Below are positions 32,353 to 45,890 of a DNA stretch of 64,000 bases, piece by piece. The position numbers and the translations under genes were made by a program. The stretch is from Phytoseiulus persimilis (taxonomy: Eukaryota; Arthropoda; Arachnida; Mesostigmata; Phytoseiidae). The notes beneath the pieces were generated by a model. That model saw nothing but the letters and a program-made list of their open reading frames with translations. It did no database searches and was not told where the DNA came from. The stretch's first letter is position 1. Each line of letters opens with the position of its first letter. The stretch is from contig CM075101.1 of NCBI GenBank assembly GCA_037576195.1, positions 21,390,001 to 21,454,000 of the forward strand, read 5' to 3'.

Positions 32353-34454
32353 GTCCACGACAATATAGGGACGATGAAGTCCGAGGGCCGATACCTTCGC
32401 CATCCCTATAGCTCTTCGTTCCGGATTGGATGTATGTGAAGCTCCGCACTTTCCGGAGTCTAGCGATGTGTGCGTCCTGAGAGCAGAGACTCATCGCGAG
32501 GAAACGACTGCTCCAGGAGTCTGGTAACCTGGAGAACTTTTCGGTCCTGGATACCAACTCTGATCTCAGAGATGAATCCATAATCAAAGCTTGGGATTCC
32601 TGAGAGGCAACGTCGAACCTGGCGCTGACTAGTGGAATGCACGAACATGTGGAGGAGTTCTGGCGAAATTTTTCTTAACGTTAGCTATGAGACTATCGAC
32701 TCCCGGGTATCATACGCGGATCTCTTCACGAATACGCTGCGGACCAAGGGCGAGACAAGTCACATGAACTGTCTCTGAAAAAATACTCCAACGAGCGCTT
32801 TCGGTTTCGAGGACGCGGACATGCGCGAGAGGATTGAGGATGCGCTATTTTGATTAAGGCGAAATGAACCCGATCCAAGTCTCAATGTTCTATACCATGG
32901 ATATGAAATCTGAATGAATAGCTTGTTTGAGACGTTCACCGGTTCGGAATCGATGCAATAGGTAAAATACCGGTCGAATTTTTGGGATAGGCTAGAAACA
33001 GCGATGTAGAACTTTCAGGCATTCACGGCATGTTGCCTGAAACCCCTATCACTAGTCATGACATTCTTTCGACCGTTACGGCTAGATTTGGGACACTCCT
33101 GCGAACGTACAAGTCCGACGTTCTCACACGGATATTATAGCCCAAATCTGAACTTGGATTTTATTCCAGAGGCGGAGATAGTTTCTCGAGCAGCGGTTAG
33201 AGATAGAGGAAAGAGTGTCATAACCGATATCGTTCATCACAAGGAGCTGGGCAAGAGTGATCTTCATCGATTTCCCATATTTAGCACAATTACGGGGATA
33301 ACGATGACGGGGAAAGAATGAAAAAAGTGAAGCAATATTTCGGAGTCGTTGCGGTGAACATTTTTACTCATGGGACGTAGTGGTCCAACCTCAATCGCTT
33401 CTAGACTTTGAATTTTCGTTTCCCGCCAAATGGGAAAGCAGGCCTATCCAGACCACACGATGCTACAATGAGAACAACTTCAAGAGGAAATGGCTGTCAT
33501 GGTTTTCTGCAAATCGCCGCAAACCGCTTCCCGCTACGCCAGTTCTGTCAGAGGCTGTACGATACCTACGGCACGGGCTCGACCAAGGTAGGGGCGATTC
33601 GCCGATGGGCGGCTATCTAGTCAGGTAGCACCCCGCCAGAGACCTGTGGGGTCTAGAACAGCACCAAAAAAGACATCGCCTGGGAAACTAGGTCTGGAGA
33701 GCAAAATTAAGAGCAACATCGCGTCTCAGCCCATGCTGCCGGCGCGTGTCAGTCGTTCGGAGACGTTGATCGCTGGTAAATTCTCTGTTCTCATGCAGTT
33801 CCGCCCTGAAAACATGCGACCATCCCTCCGTCAGAAGAGGGAAGGATGACCGAAGATTCGCGTAGCTCGCCCCTTTCTAGCAGAGATCATCGTCATCAGC
33901 TTCGCGGATCAACTCGTCTGCGATCCAAGATTACTCAGCTCTTCGTCTGGAAATTCAAATAAGTTCTCAGTCATCTTGCATGACCCGGACTTCTCGAGCA
34001 AGGGATCGGAAATTTTTTCCTCTCGCTCGACGAGAACGCCATTCATATCATGACCGTCCGAATGAGCCGCGTGCATGGAGAGAAGGGTTCCATGAATCCA
34101 CAAGTTCCGCTGACACGGCGCCCTCAGCCGAGCCCAACCCTCGTGCAGAGTTACCCATATTCAATCTAAGGGGCGGCGGAATTGAGTCCCGCGATGTGAA
34201 GATCTGCAGGAGGATTACGTTGAGGGCTGTCCTCTTCATTTGAGGTTTCACCGGGCTGCGATCAGGAGGAATCAAGTTCGAGAGTAGTTACGCGCGCGTT
34301 TCAAATTCAAATTCAGCGGGCACATCTGGCGGTCTCTTCAGGCGTTGGCCGGTCGCAGGTCGTCGCGGAGATTTCACTCCGTTGGAGCCAGGCCTGCTGT
34401 CACTTAAGGCTCGGTCGTTCTCAGCGGTTTTTCGGTTTTCAATAACTTTTTAAG

Positions 34455-36725
<2,271 letters not shown>

Positions 36726-39700
36726 AATGACAAGAGTTGCCTTCTTCAAAAAGCGGATGGCTTTTGAACTTACAGCTTCTTTAGTGGAGAGGGAGAAGTA
36801 ATCGAAAAACAGCCGCCTTTCAATGAGCCGCTGCCGTTCATCCCCAGTATTGTGTTCAGTAATGGTCTCTGTACATAAAGGAAATCGAACGAAAATCGTT
36901 GGTTGCTGTCGATTCAAACGCAGCTTTTGCAAATTATGCTGGCTCGGCGGCCGCGGCTTTTCGCAGTTAGCGTTCTTGTTCTTCTACACTTCGTTCTTCA
37001 AAAAAACAATTACACTCGACATCCGACTTTTTTTTCCGAAAACACTACCGTAACCACAACAAGGACCGGCATCGACAATCGATCGAAATTCCTGTTCGTG
37101 CGCCATCCGTCTTCGTCAGAACCTGAGGATCGAGATGTTGACACTGACTGCAATGGCGATTCTCCTGATGGCGACTATGATTGCCTTGATGATCCGGTTC
37201 TTTCGTCTGGTGCCCATGATTAATTTATTCCGAAAGATTCAGAATCTCACATCACCGCCGCCTCTTCGGTTAAGAGCTTCTTTCATTTCCCTCCTCCAGT
37301 GAAGCTGACGAGAACTTCCGCAAGCGAACTGCGTAGCCTTTTCATTGGTTGATAGATGGGAGAAAAGTGGACGAGTGAATTCATGGAGATAATGAGGCGA
37401 AACGGAATTCGTTGATGAAAACATTACAAATTCTCTTCTAATCGGACGTCGGAAATTCGAACAGCTCTCTCATCATCTTTTCTTTCTGTAGGGTGGACGA
37501 TCAAAAATAAATTCCATTGTTGGCCCGCTAAACGCATGCTCTTTCTTTCCTGGGATCATTTAGAGCGCCAACCGAACTCCAATTCTGATTCCATTCGCGA
37601 GGTATTCTGATCTCGGATTTGGGAACGAGCGTTCCCAGCATCCTGCCTTCGAACGAGTCAACAACGGGATCCAGGAGGATGATTACATAAGCGAGAAAAA
37701 TGGAACAAACTCTGAGGGGCGATTCAGCGCTGTTGAGACTCTCGACAATTCTAACGTACTGATTATTATCCAATGACTCGAAGAAAAGATCACCTCTGTC
37801 GACATTCTCCACTCAATAAATCATGCCTATCAATGCATTTTGGGGAGCTTTTGGAGAGGGGATGAAACTGAGATGGTCCCCGGAGCCGTGATTCGGCGAA
37901 TCTTTCAATGAATTCTAGGGGAAAGCGCGGAAATCTGGGCTTCTCGGATGTTCCACCTCTCGGGTTAACGCCCATATAGCAGAACGGTGAGATGACGTTC
38001 GTAAACGACTGTGATAGATGCCGTGCTCTGCATAGCTCGAGCTGAACGTATTTCTGAACGGTAAGACGTGTTTCCAGCCAGCGGTACGGGGTTGGTTTTC
38101 GTCTTTCCCGGTCACTCAATATCTCTTCTGGCCATCCCAGTTCTCCAGTGATGATAGAATCTAGCGATGAAAGAAGGAACGTACTCGGTCTTCAGTAACA
38201 CGGAAATATTGTGTGGGAGCACAGCTTGGCACTCAAATATCGAGGCGATATGCTTGCGGAACGGAGCATTCTAGAATATTGAAGAGCCAGACCGGAGAAC
38301 CCAGGCCCACAGCAAGAGAGGATTTCCCCGAGCTTTCGAGCAGGTACGAGATTCGAGACCTGACAACGAAGGGAACGAAGGAGTCACTGAAGCTCGGCGG
38401 AAGCAATGACTGGATGTATTCCGTAGCGCAACTCGCTGTACTCGTCAGGAGGAGATACGGGAATCGAACCTACTGCCATCAACACCGACCCATTGAGCGT
38501 TTGCTTTGTAGCGATATTGAGGATTCGAGCTCTGTCGAGTGCCTCACGACAAGTCTGAAAACCGCTTCAAATCGCGGATGGTGAACGAGAAGCTCCTGTG
38601 GAGGGGAGCGAACGAAGATCTCGCTGAACTACTCGCCCAGAAATGAGATGGCAGCACGATCGTCTCCAAGCATACGTAAAATGGGGAAACTCCGTCTTCA
38701 ACGTTTGAGCTTATGACAAACACGAGGCCCACGAGTGAACATTCTCTCTTGCCAAAAATGGATTCCAAATAGTTTGGTTCTTTGGTGTGGTTAAGGACTC
38801 ATGGCTTGTGGCCGGACGTATGCGGTTTCCCGCAAAATTCCTCATCGTTCGAGATAGTTTTTGAGAGAAAAATGTGTGTTCTCCGCGAGCTCCCGACGGC
38901 TATAACTTCCTCAAATTCGATCCGATTCCTGGTCGTTTTTTGTCGGGTAGCTGTCAATACGACACGTATCTCCGAGGTCTATAATGCTCCGAATGAGCGG
39001 TCAACATCAAATTTGACATCAACAAGGAGGATCTTCGGATTTTCGCGGTTCAGAATCTCGGGGCGTCCGCAAACTGAGGCACATCAAGTTGTAGACCCAC
39101 AAGCTGAGGGAAGCATACTATTGAAGTTTCTCAGACCGACTCCCTGACTTTCCGCTCTTCAGATACCGTGGATATATGTATATCCGTTGGAAGTTATCGA
39201 AAATTGTAGAGATCCTAGCTCTTCGACCAGAAGCAATGTCACTGCCTTGGATCACTCCATGAGAAGCTTTCTGTAGGCGATTCGTTGAATGATAGCATGA
39301 CTTGTGGAAAACGAGTATCGTGCGTCACAGTCGACATTCATGTTCCAGGTTGACAAAGACTGAAGAAAGACTGAGCGGATCGGCCTCGATGCGCAATGTT
39401 CCGGGAATCGGTGTCACAACAGGTGAATGACTCGGCGTTCTCGCATTGAATCAATTTGCAATACGCTTACCGACGAGACCGAGTTCAACGTCTGGCATCG
39501 AAACAATATTTACTCTAACAAGGTAGGCTACACGGATGTCCAGCCCGGAGATGGAGATCTCCCCCATGTGTTTCTGGTCCGGTAGAACAGCGTTCATCAG
39601 GTGCTCCCATTGCGAGAGAAGCGTCTGCATCGAGTACGCAGCTTTGCGGAACTTTATAAAGATTGTACGCAATGAGACCCAGCAGCTGTCATCGGAAAAA

Positions 39701-41591
39701 ATGTTCCTCACGTGGTCCCTCTTCTCTCATTCTAGAGTCATAATGCTCCAGGAGAATGGATCGCGTCACTGGGCGACGTTGATGTTCGACTTGTGCTGTT
39801 TCGGACAGGAATGGGAGCGTTCAAAGAGATTGAAGTGCAGGAAGCACGCGTCTTCCTGACAAATTTGAGACGGGGAGGAGGTAACGAGAATCAGTTCGGC
39901 TTTGAGCAAGATATGAGCTAAAATTCAAAATTCTCTTCAGAGAGCCGTTCTCTCCTCGAACGATGGGAGATTTTGCGGGAATGTGTTACGGTGCGACTCT
40001 GGCCCAGGCCCTCAGTAAGGAACCATTCGAGTTCGCTTCCATTTTCCGGAAGGAAATCGGCAAATACTTTTCATTCACTTGTCAGTAAGGTCACTCGTTT
40101 CAGACGCCTTGCATTCATTGCCGAACAGAGCTCCATACCCCAGCGGAACCATTCGATGGGCGGCATCGGAGGCGACTGCAGAGTGGGAGAATCTGTTGGA
40201 GTAGGTAATGCCAGCTCTTCGGCAATAACTCGTTCATTGGAAACGAAACTACGCAGTCATGCCTGGCGATGATAGTCAATACTATAGGCGTGGACTTTCC
40301 TCGAGCACAACGAAGTTCGGTGCTGGGTCGATATTCAGAGCTCAGATTCGCGGACGTCGACTATCAGGGCTCCCGTGGTATATTCCAAGCTGTAAGTCGT
40401 GTCTGTCATGAATAGACCCCCGCATGGAACGCGCTGGGGCATACGCGCCGATCATTACATTTAATCCGGTGTGATGTGTTCGTAGTTTCAACACGCTCAT
40501 GTGATTTTCCTCCCGATCAGGGCACTGAATCATCCTGCACAGCCCAGGTACTTCTTCGAGTTTGAATAAACCTCATTCTCGGGCTTGATACCCTCAGCTT
40601 GGATGAAATATTCTGCACCTTTCAGCTGGCTACCGCGCGGAATGCCGGACTCTGATTCTCCACGGTAAGCTCTGTTTCCGCAGTCGATTTTCTATCAACG
40701 GAGTTGGATTAAAACTCCTACGACTGCGCGTGATGAAATTATCAGCTCGAATGAACAGGAATCCTCCATCGTGCGAGCCACACAAATCCAGCTAGACCTG
40801 AAGTTTTTTTCTTCCCGTGTAAACATGGAGAGATAGATAGAAGAGAACAGTGTTACCCACGACGCCACTGGAGCGCAGGTTACTCCAGTCCATGGCCTAG
40901 CACTTCTTTTCCTCTTATTGTGCAAGCGGTCGAATGTTTTTGAGGAACATTTCATTGGAGCTCCCGTAGTACTGATAAGAGCCCAAGATGAACGACTCAG
41001 TTATCGTTGCTGGTCTCTCATCCAGTTCTCGACTCCGCAACTCCGGCCACAGCTCTTCAGCGGGAGCATCTCGGCGCCCAGAGTCAATGAGAACAACGCA
41101 TCTGAGGCCGTCCGTCCGGTCAGTCGGCCAAAGTCGGTCCGTCCCAGTTTACATTCTAATCCTCCTCATTCACTGTTTTCCCTTCAGGGATGAATCAAGT
41201 GGTTTGAAGGAGGCATCGACCGGAGGAGATTCGCCGATTACATCTAAGTATTCATATATATCGGAATTCCTGACGTTTCATTCGGGGGTTGTGAAATAGA
41301 GCTTCACCCGAAATTTGGCGCCGCCATCGCGACTCGAAACTTGGGCCACGCTGGGACTCCTTCTCTATTCCACATGCTACCGCCGGACATCAGCGGCGTC
41401 GACGATGAAAGTGGCCGCCTGCCGCTTCCACCACTGCTGCTCGCATTCTCTTTCTGTGTCGCTGCTGTTCATGATCTCTGCCTGAAGGAGGCCATTTTGA
41501 ATTGAGAGTCGCTGACACTACACTGGTCTGCCCACCGAGTTTCCGTCTACAAATTTTGTGTTTCGCTGCTCGCAGGTTACACTCGAAAACA
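36726..41591. other. Intergenic, 4.9 kb
   Basis: The start is the tubulin 3'UTR. One candidate open frame (36936-37223) is listed separately. From 37.3 to 41.5 kb I see no gene; frames such as 39451-39711 minus have no recognised motif. The last part holds the REEP5 promoter. Confidence 0.4.
36936..37223 (+). CDS. Small candidate protein with N-terminal membrane anchor
   Basis: From the ATG at 36936 a 95-codon frame starts MLARRPRLFAVSVLVLLHFV, a positively charged start plus hydrophobic segment as in a signal anchor, and continues with Asn/Thr-rich and then Asp-rich sequence (DRDVDTDCNGDSPDGDYDC). It could be the first exon of a type II membrane protein or a chance frame in the tubulin 3' flank. 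Confidence 0.22.
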   Translation: MLARRPRLFAVSVLVLLHFVLQKNNYTRHPTFFSENTTVTTTRTGIDNRSKFLFVRHPSSSEPEDRDVDTDCNGDSPDGDYDCLDDPVLSSGAHD

Positions 41592-44500
41592 ATGCCTTCG
41601 GTCGATGAGCTGTTTGAGCAATGCGACCAGTTAGCGGCCGCGCTGCCGCTTTCTCTGCAGAGCCTGCTCGACAAAGCTTCGAAAGCCACCAAGGTTCCTA
41701 GATCGAAGCTCGTTGCAGGTATGTGTGAGTCCAAATCAATCCACCGCCCAGGAAGCTGTTTCTCTGTAGTTTAACCGATTCCAAGAAGTGATCACGAGCG
41801 ATACCGTGTGTCTGGGGTCGAGTTCGCGCACTTGTTGAGTATGTGGGCGGAGAACCGAACAGTGCTAGCCGACGCTCGTTGTATCCTCGTATGCTAGCTC
41901 CGGTGACGGCGCAGATTTTAAACCGTGAATTTCGTTCGCATCCGATCCGAGAACACCGCCTGGTTCTTGGATTGGGCATGCATACTCGAATTTATTAACG
42001 CGGATTTCAATTTCTCCCGAGCCTCCGTCGGTTTTTCTTTCACGGCCGGCGTTGGAAGCTTCGACGTCTGCGTCTGCAAGTTCTTCCTGTCGGCACGGAG
42101 CCGCTGGTTGTCATGGCTGTCAGTGAACGGTGTTTTTCCCCATCGATTCGTTAGATTGCCTGACGGAAAGGAAATGAGGATGGCGCGGCTGCAACTCTCA
42201 GTTCCTTCTTCAACCAAAGTACACGTAACCTTCCGTACTATTACAAATGAATCCGACTTTATGGCCACGGTATCCTGTTCGGTAGTCCGGGCAGTTTCCT
42301 CCTGAATTTGGGAATGGTTTCCGCGTTAGCGCCCCGAGTAAAACTCGACTGTTAGCTGCAACGCTGAGTCGGTCATCCGGTCGTCAAGTGTGCATGAGGA
42401 AAAACAGAACTTGAACTGCTCGTGAGTCACCATTCGGAACGTGGTTCAGCGGACGAGATGACCGATTTTTGGTTTGCCGGCTATTAGGGAATAGGCGAGC
42501 GAGCCAGCAGACCAGCAACACTTTAACGCTAATCTGATCATTACTGCGGCACAGAATGAGTCACAGTGCATGCATCCCAAAGCTGTCATCGTGGTACGGC
42601 TCAGGAGCAAAAACAACTTCCGATGATTGCGGGATAGTGCCTGTTGCTGCTGCCAGCGTTAGGATCACACAGATCTGAAACTTGTGACTATCTCACGAGT
42701 TTTTCCGTAAGCTGCTCCACTTCCGCAACAGTCGTGGCATCAGAAACTCGCCAAATTTCTTCCCTATCCATCCGCAATATACCCAGGCTTAACCATACGA
42801 TTTTGACACTTAAATGGTCGCGATTGGCAGTTACTCAGCGGTCTGACGGGATTATGAACCCGTCTGGCTTTGAACTCTCGAGCGGAGATTAAGGGATGCC
42901 GAATGCGGTCTTCAGATGAATTATCAGGCTTTCGTGAAAGCTTCCCTGGATGTGAGCTATCAATGGCTCATCAGCGAACGGACACGAGGGTCGCTAGCCG
43001 CTCTATTTAGAGCCAAAGATCGCGGTCGTCTCAAAGATAAGATACTGTCATATCGCGTCACGATTCAGAGTGCTATAAAATATGGGATTTCCGATTCTGG
43101 GTCTATTCGCAGACTGCCCATCCGGTTCTCCCCAAACCGCTCTCAAGGGTTCAAGGGCCTCTTGACGACCATAAACCGCATCTGATTTATGCCGCGACTA
43201 CAGCGCTGAGGTTTATCGGTTTATTTGGTGCCATCGGAGAAAGCATTTCTCGATCAGATACACTCTTCCGAGTTATAACCAATAATATGAAAATAGCTCT
43301 GTCGATGTCGGCCTGCGCGGGGAGAATGTTTTCTATTCGCTTTCGAGTGGCTTCAATGACGATACACGTCGAGCGAGAGCCGGGCTGACGCTCATCTGAG
43401 TCACTACTGCTAATCCGCCTTGCAAACAGATTTCGGCACGTTCTCGGGTCGGCCTCGACGAGTTCTCAACAAATGTAATCTCCGAGCTTCTCATGGGCTC
43501 ACCGGGAGACAGGATCGAGAAGTCTCAGATTTAAATTTGGAACTCTTCTTGCTTTTCTTCTTTCCGGGATTATGTACGAGCATTCGAACGACCTCGACCA
43601 CCGTCTGACGTGGATCGTTTCCGTCTCTGTAAACAGACGAGATGTCATCCGGCTCGAACTAGCACTGAATCCATCTCCCACGAATCCTCGAGACGTCTTC
43701 CAAAAAACAAGGGAAGCGTCTTGAGGGAGTGATCTAATCGGAAGCAAATCAGCATGGTAAATTTATTTGACTTCGCCGGGATGGCCGCGCTCGGTTATTC
43801 CACCAGAACTCATACTCTTCAGGGTCTCATGTGTTGAGAACTTCATTCTCATCACTCGCTCCTTGGGACCATCGGGCCATCGTCCTCAGACGCACCGAGG
43901 CTTGCATTGAAGTAGGACTCTTTCAGAGTACCTTCAGCTTCCTCTGCGTGGACGATGGCTACCTCCCCCTTTCGATCAACATTCCTCCGCGGCGCCGTGA
44001 ATGGCTTGAATTTTTTCCGTGGAAACCGTCGCGTGGGCCGAGCGACATTCTTGCAGCATTTCGAATTTGAACGAACCAGCATTCATCGACCGATTCTCAC
44101 TCCCCGGTTGCCAAGGAGAACCTCCTCAAAACAATACTCTGAACCTCTATGAGCAGGAAACCAACATGCTTGCTTCCAAATCTCCGCCGCTGTGTTCCCC
44201 CTTCCGTCCCGAAACCGTGCGCTCACTCGTTCGACCGTCAATATTGTTTTGAGTCTTGTGCCTCATGGATCTGCATGAATCATCTAGCGAACGAATTTTG
44301 TTGCATGAGAGGGGGGGCTAAGCGCAAGGGCACGAGCCATCTTGCAGTGTGTCTTTCTTGTCATCTAATCTAATGTTGGTGTCGAGCCGTTTCCCGAACC
44401 CGCGTCCACTTGACGTGGGGTCGAAGCGTCGTTCAGAGGCCTGGTTCAACTGGCTCCGAGACTATGAGCTGTTTTCTGAGGCGACTGGCTTGTCTCGCGA

Positions 44501-45890
44501 AGAGGAACGGATCCAAGTCAGCCACCTGCTGCATTGGATCGGAGATGGAGCGCGCCACAAGTTCTATGCGGGGCATCCAGGTCGATCGAGATTCGATGAT
44601 CTCCGAGAAACTGTGTCTTGGTTCGAGCGATTATGCAATCCTCCGCCACCGGCGCCACCGGCGTTCACATTCCGCGGATGGGTTCTCCACAGCAAGGAAA
44701 GGACAAGTATGCCATCCCGAGAGTACTTCTTGATTTTTCTCTGTCAAAATGCACCGCTTGATCGAGAAATTGTGGATGACCATGATTTGCTTTGACATCA
44801 AACCGACGCCGTTGCGGCAGAATCCGAACGTCGTGTAACAAACTCTGCTCCTAACGTATGCTTCGTTCCGGAGCTCTCGGAGGGCAGCCTTCGCGGGTGG
44901 CCAAGAGGCCCCGATCGCGGCGCTGGCGTTGTCATGACGCGGGGAACGGCCGAGATCCATTGAGAATCCTCGGGGAGCAGTTGGCAGTCAGGGAGGGGCT
45001 CTCAAGGGTGGGCGTTGGCTCCAGCCGGCTAGCTGTGAACTTGGATCACGCCGTTATTTGTTCGAGTGACCAGTTGAATCAACCGACTTCATGCGGACAA
45101 TTGCAGCAGAGAAGTAGTTGCGCATAATGCACGGGCTCCGGAAGCTTTCTGTGCCGAGAGGGGTTACCTAGTCCTCTTGAGGCTTAGCTCATCGGTGCTA
45201 GGATGATCTTGCAAAGACTCCGTCGGCTCCGCCGCTGAATTGAAAAACCCGGGAACTCTCGAGGCTATGGAGGGCGAACAAAACAATTCATGAGGATGTT
45301 TGTGGCGTTGCTGCCGCGGCCATATAACGTGCCTCTAATGATTCTAATCGAAGTCCTCTACTTCAGGTTTCCTCGTTCTCGGGGCACTGTACATGATATT
45401 CGGCTACTTCGCCGCCTTCATCTGCAACTTCGTTGGCTTTGCCCTGCCAGCCTACTGGTCGATGGCTGCCATCGAGACCTCTGATAAAGAAGATGACACC
45501 AGGTGGCTCACTTACTGGGTAGTTTTCGCTGCTTTCAGCTGCGTGGATTTCTTCGCCGATGGAATTTTCGCGTGAGTGTGGACTCCTGGCCCAACGCGTC
45601 GACGTCCCATTCCATACTTCGATTCGAGTCCATATGAGTCTGTCACCATTTGTCCCTGAGCTGTTCAACGAGTATCGTAAGATCTTCCGGCCCCTTTCAG
45701 GTACTTCCCCTTCTACTGGCTGTTCAAAGTGATCTTCCTCGCTTGGTGCTTCGCCCCAGTCAAAGAGAACGGATCGCAGAAGATTTACAGCAAGATTCTT
45801 CGACCTTACTTTCTGAAAAAGCAAACTCAGATCGACAAGGCCATGCAGAAGGGCGCTGAAGTTGTCAGCAACCTTGTCAAGATGGATTGA
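41592..45890 (+). CDS. REEP5: Receptor expression-enhancing protein 5/6 (DP1/Yop1 family)
   Basis: Exons 41592-41718, 45367-45571 and 45701-45890 (phases 1 and 2) give 173 residues. After an N-terminal amphipathic helix (LPLSLQSLLDKASKATKVPR) comes the TB2/DP1/HVA22 domain: two hydrophobic hairpins (FLVLGALYMIFGYFAAFICN and the segment ending in WLTYWVVFAAFSC) around GFALPAYWSMAAIE and KEDDTRWLTYW, then YFPFYWLFKVIFLAWCFAP. The wedge-shaped hairpins curve tubular ER membranes. The first intron is 3648 nt, the longest in the window, and has taken up foreign sequence. Confidence 0.93.
41918..42301 (-). CDS. Candidate antisense exon nested in the REEP5 intron
   Basis: After a TTCAG acceptor-like site (42303-42302), a minus-strand frame stays open for 127 codons, starting EETARTTEQDTVAIKSDSFV and ending at a TAA at 41918. 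Composition is protein-like, with a polar, Lys/Thr/Pro-rich second half. No family is recognised and no upstream exon was found. Confidence 0.27.
   Translation of the reverse strand, partial: EETARTTEQDTVAIKSDSFVIVRKVTCTLVEEGTESCSRAILISFPSGNLTNRWGKTPFTDSHDNQRLRADRKNLQTQTSKLPTPAVKEKPTEAREKLKSALINSSMHAQSKNQAVFSDRMRTKFTV
44349..44640 (+). pseudogene. LTR-retrotransposon gag-like fragment
   Basis: In the REEP5 intron a plus-strand frame contains RRSEAWFNWLRDYELFSEAT followed by an EEERIQVSHLLHWIGDGARH stretch. This W..WL..YELF.EATGL ... Q...LLH.IG order is typical of Ty3/gypsy-like Gag in arthropods. No zinc knuckle, protease or LTR is seen, so it is a remnant. Confidence 0.5.

Larger units (their letters stand above)
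30673..34454. other. Repeat-derived intergenic region of 3.8 kb
   Basis: It holds the decayed mariner-like element (31397-32184) and a possible pogo/Tigger-like relic (about 32262-32352). From 32660 to 34454 I see no gene; the final part is the promoter and 5'UTR of beta-tubulin. Confidence 0.5.

Noticed and set aside
38445-38480. A tRNA-like T-arm (GGTTCGATTCCCGT on the minus strand)
   Set aside because: The putative T-stem does not pair and no acceptor or anticodon arm surrounds it.
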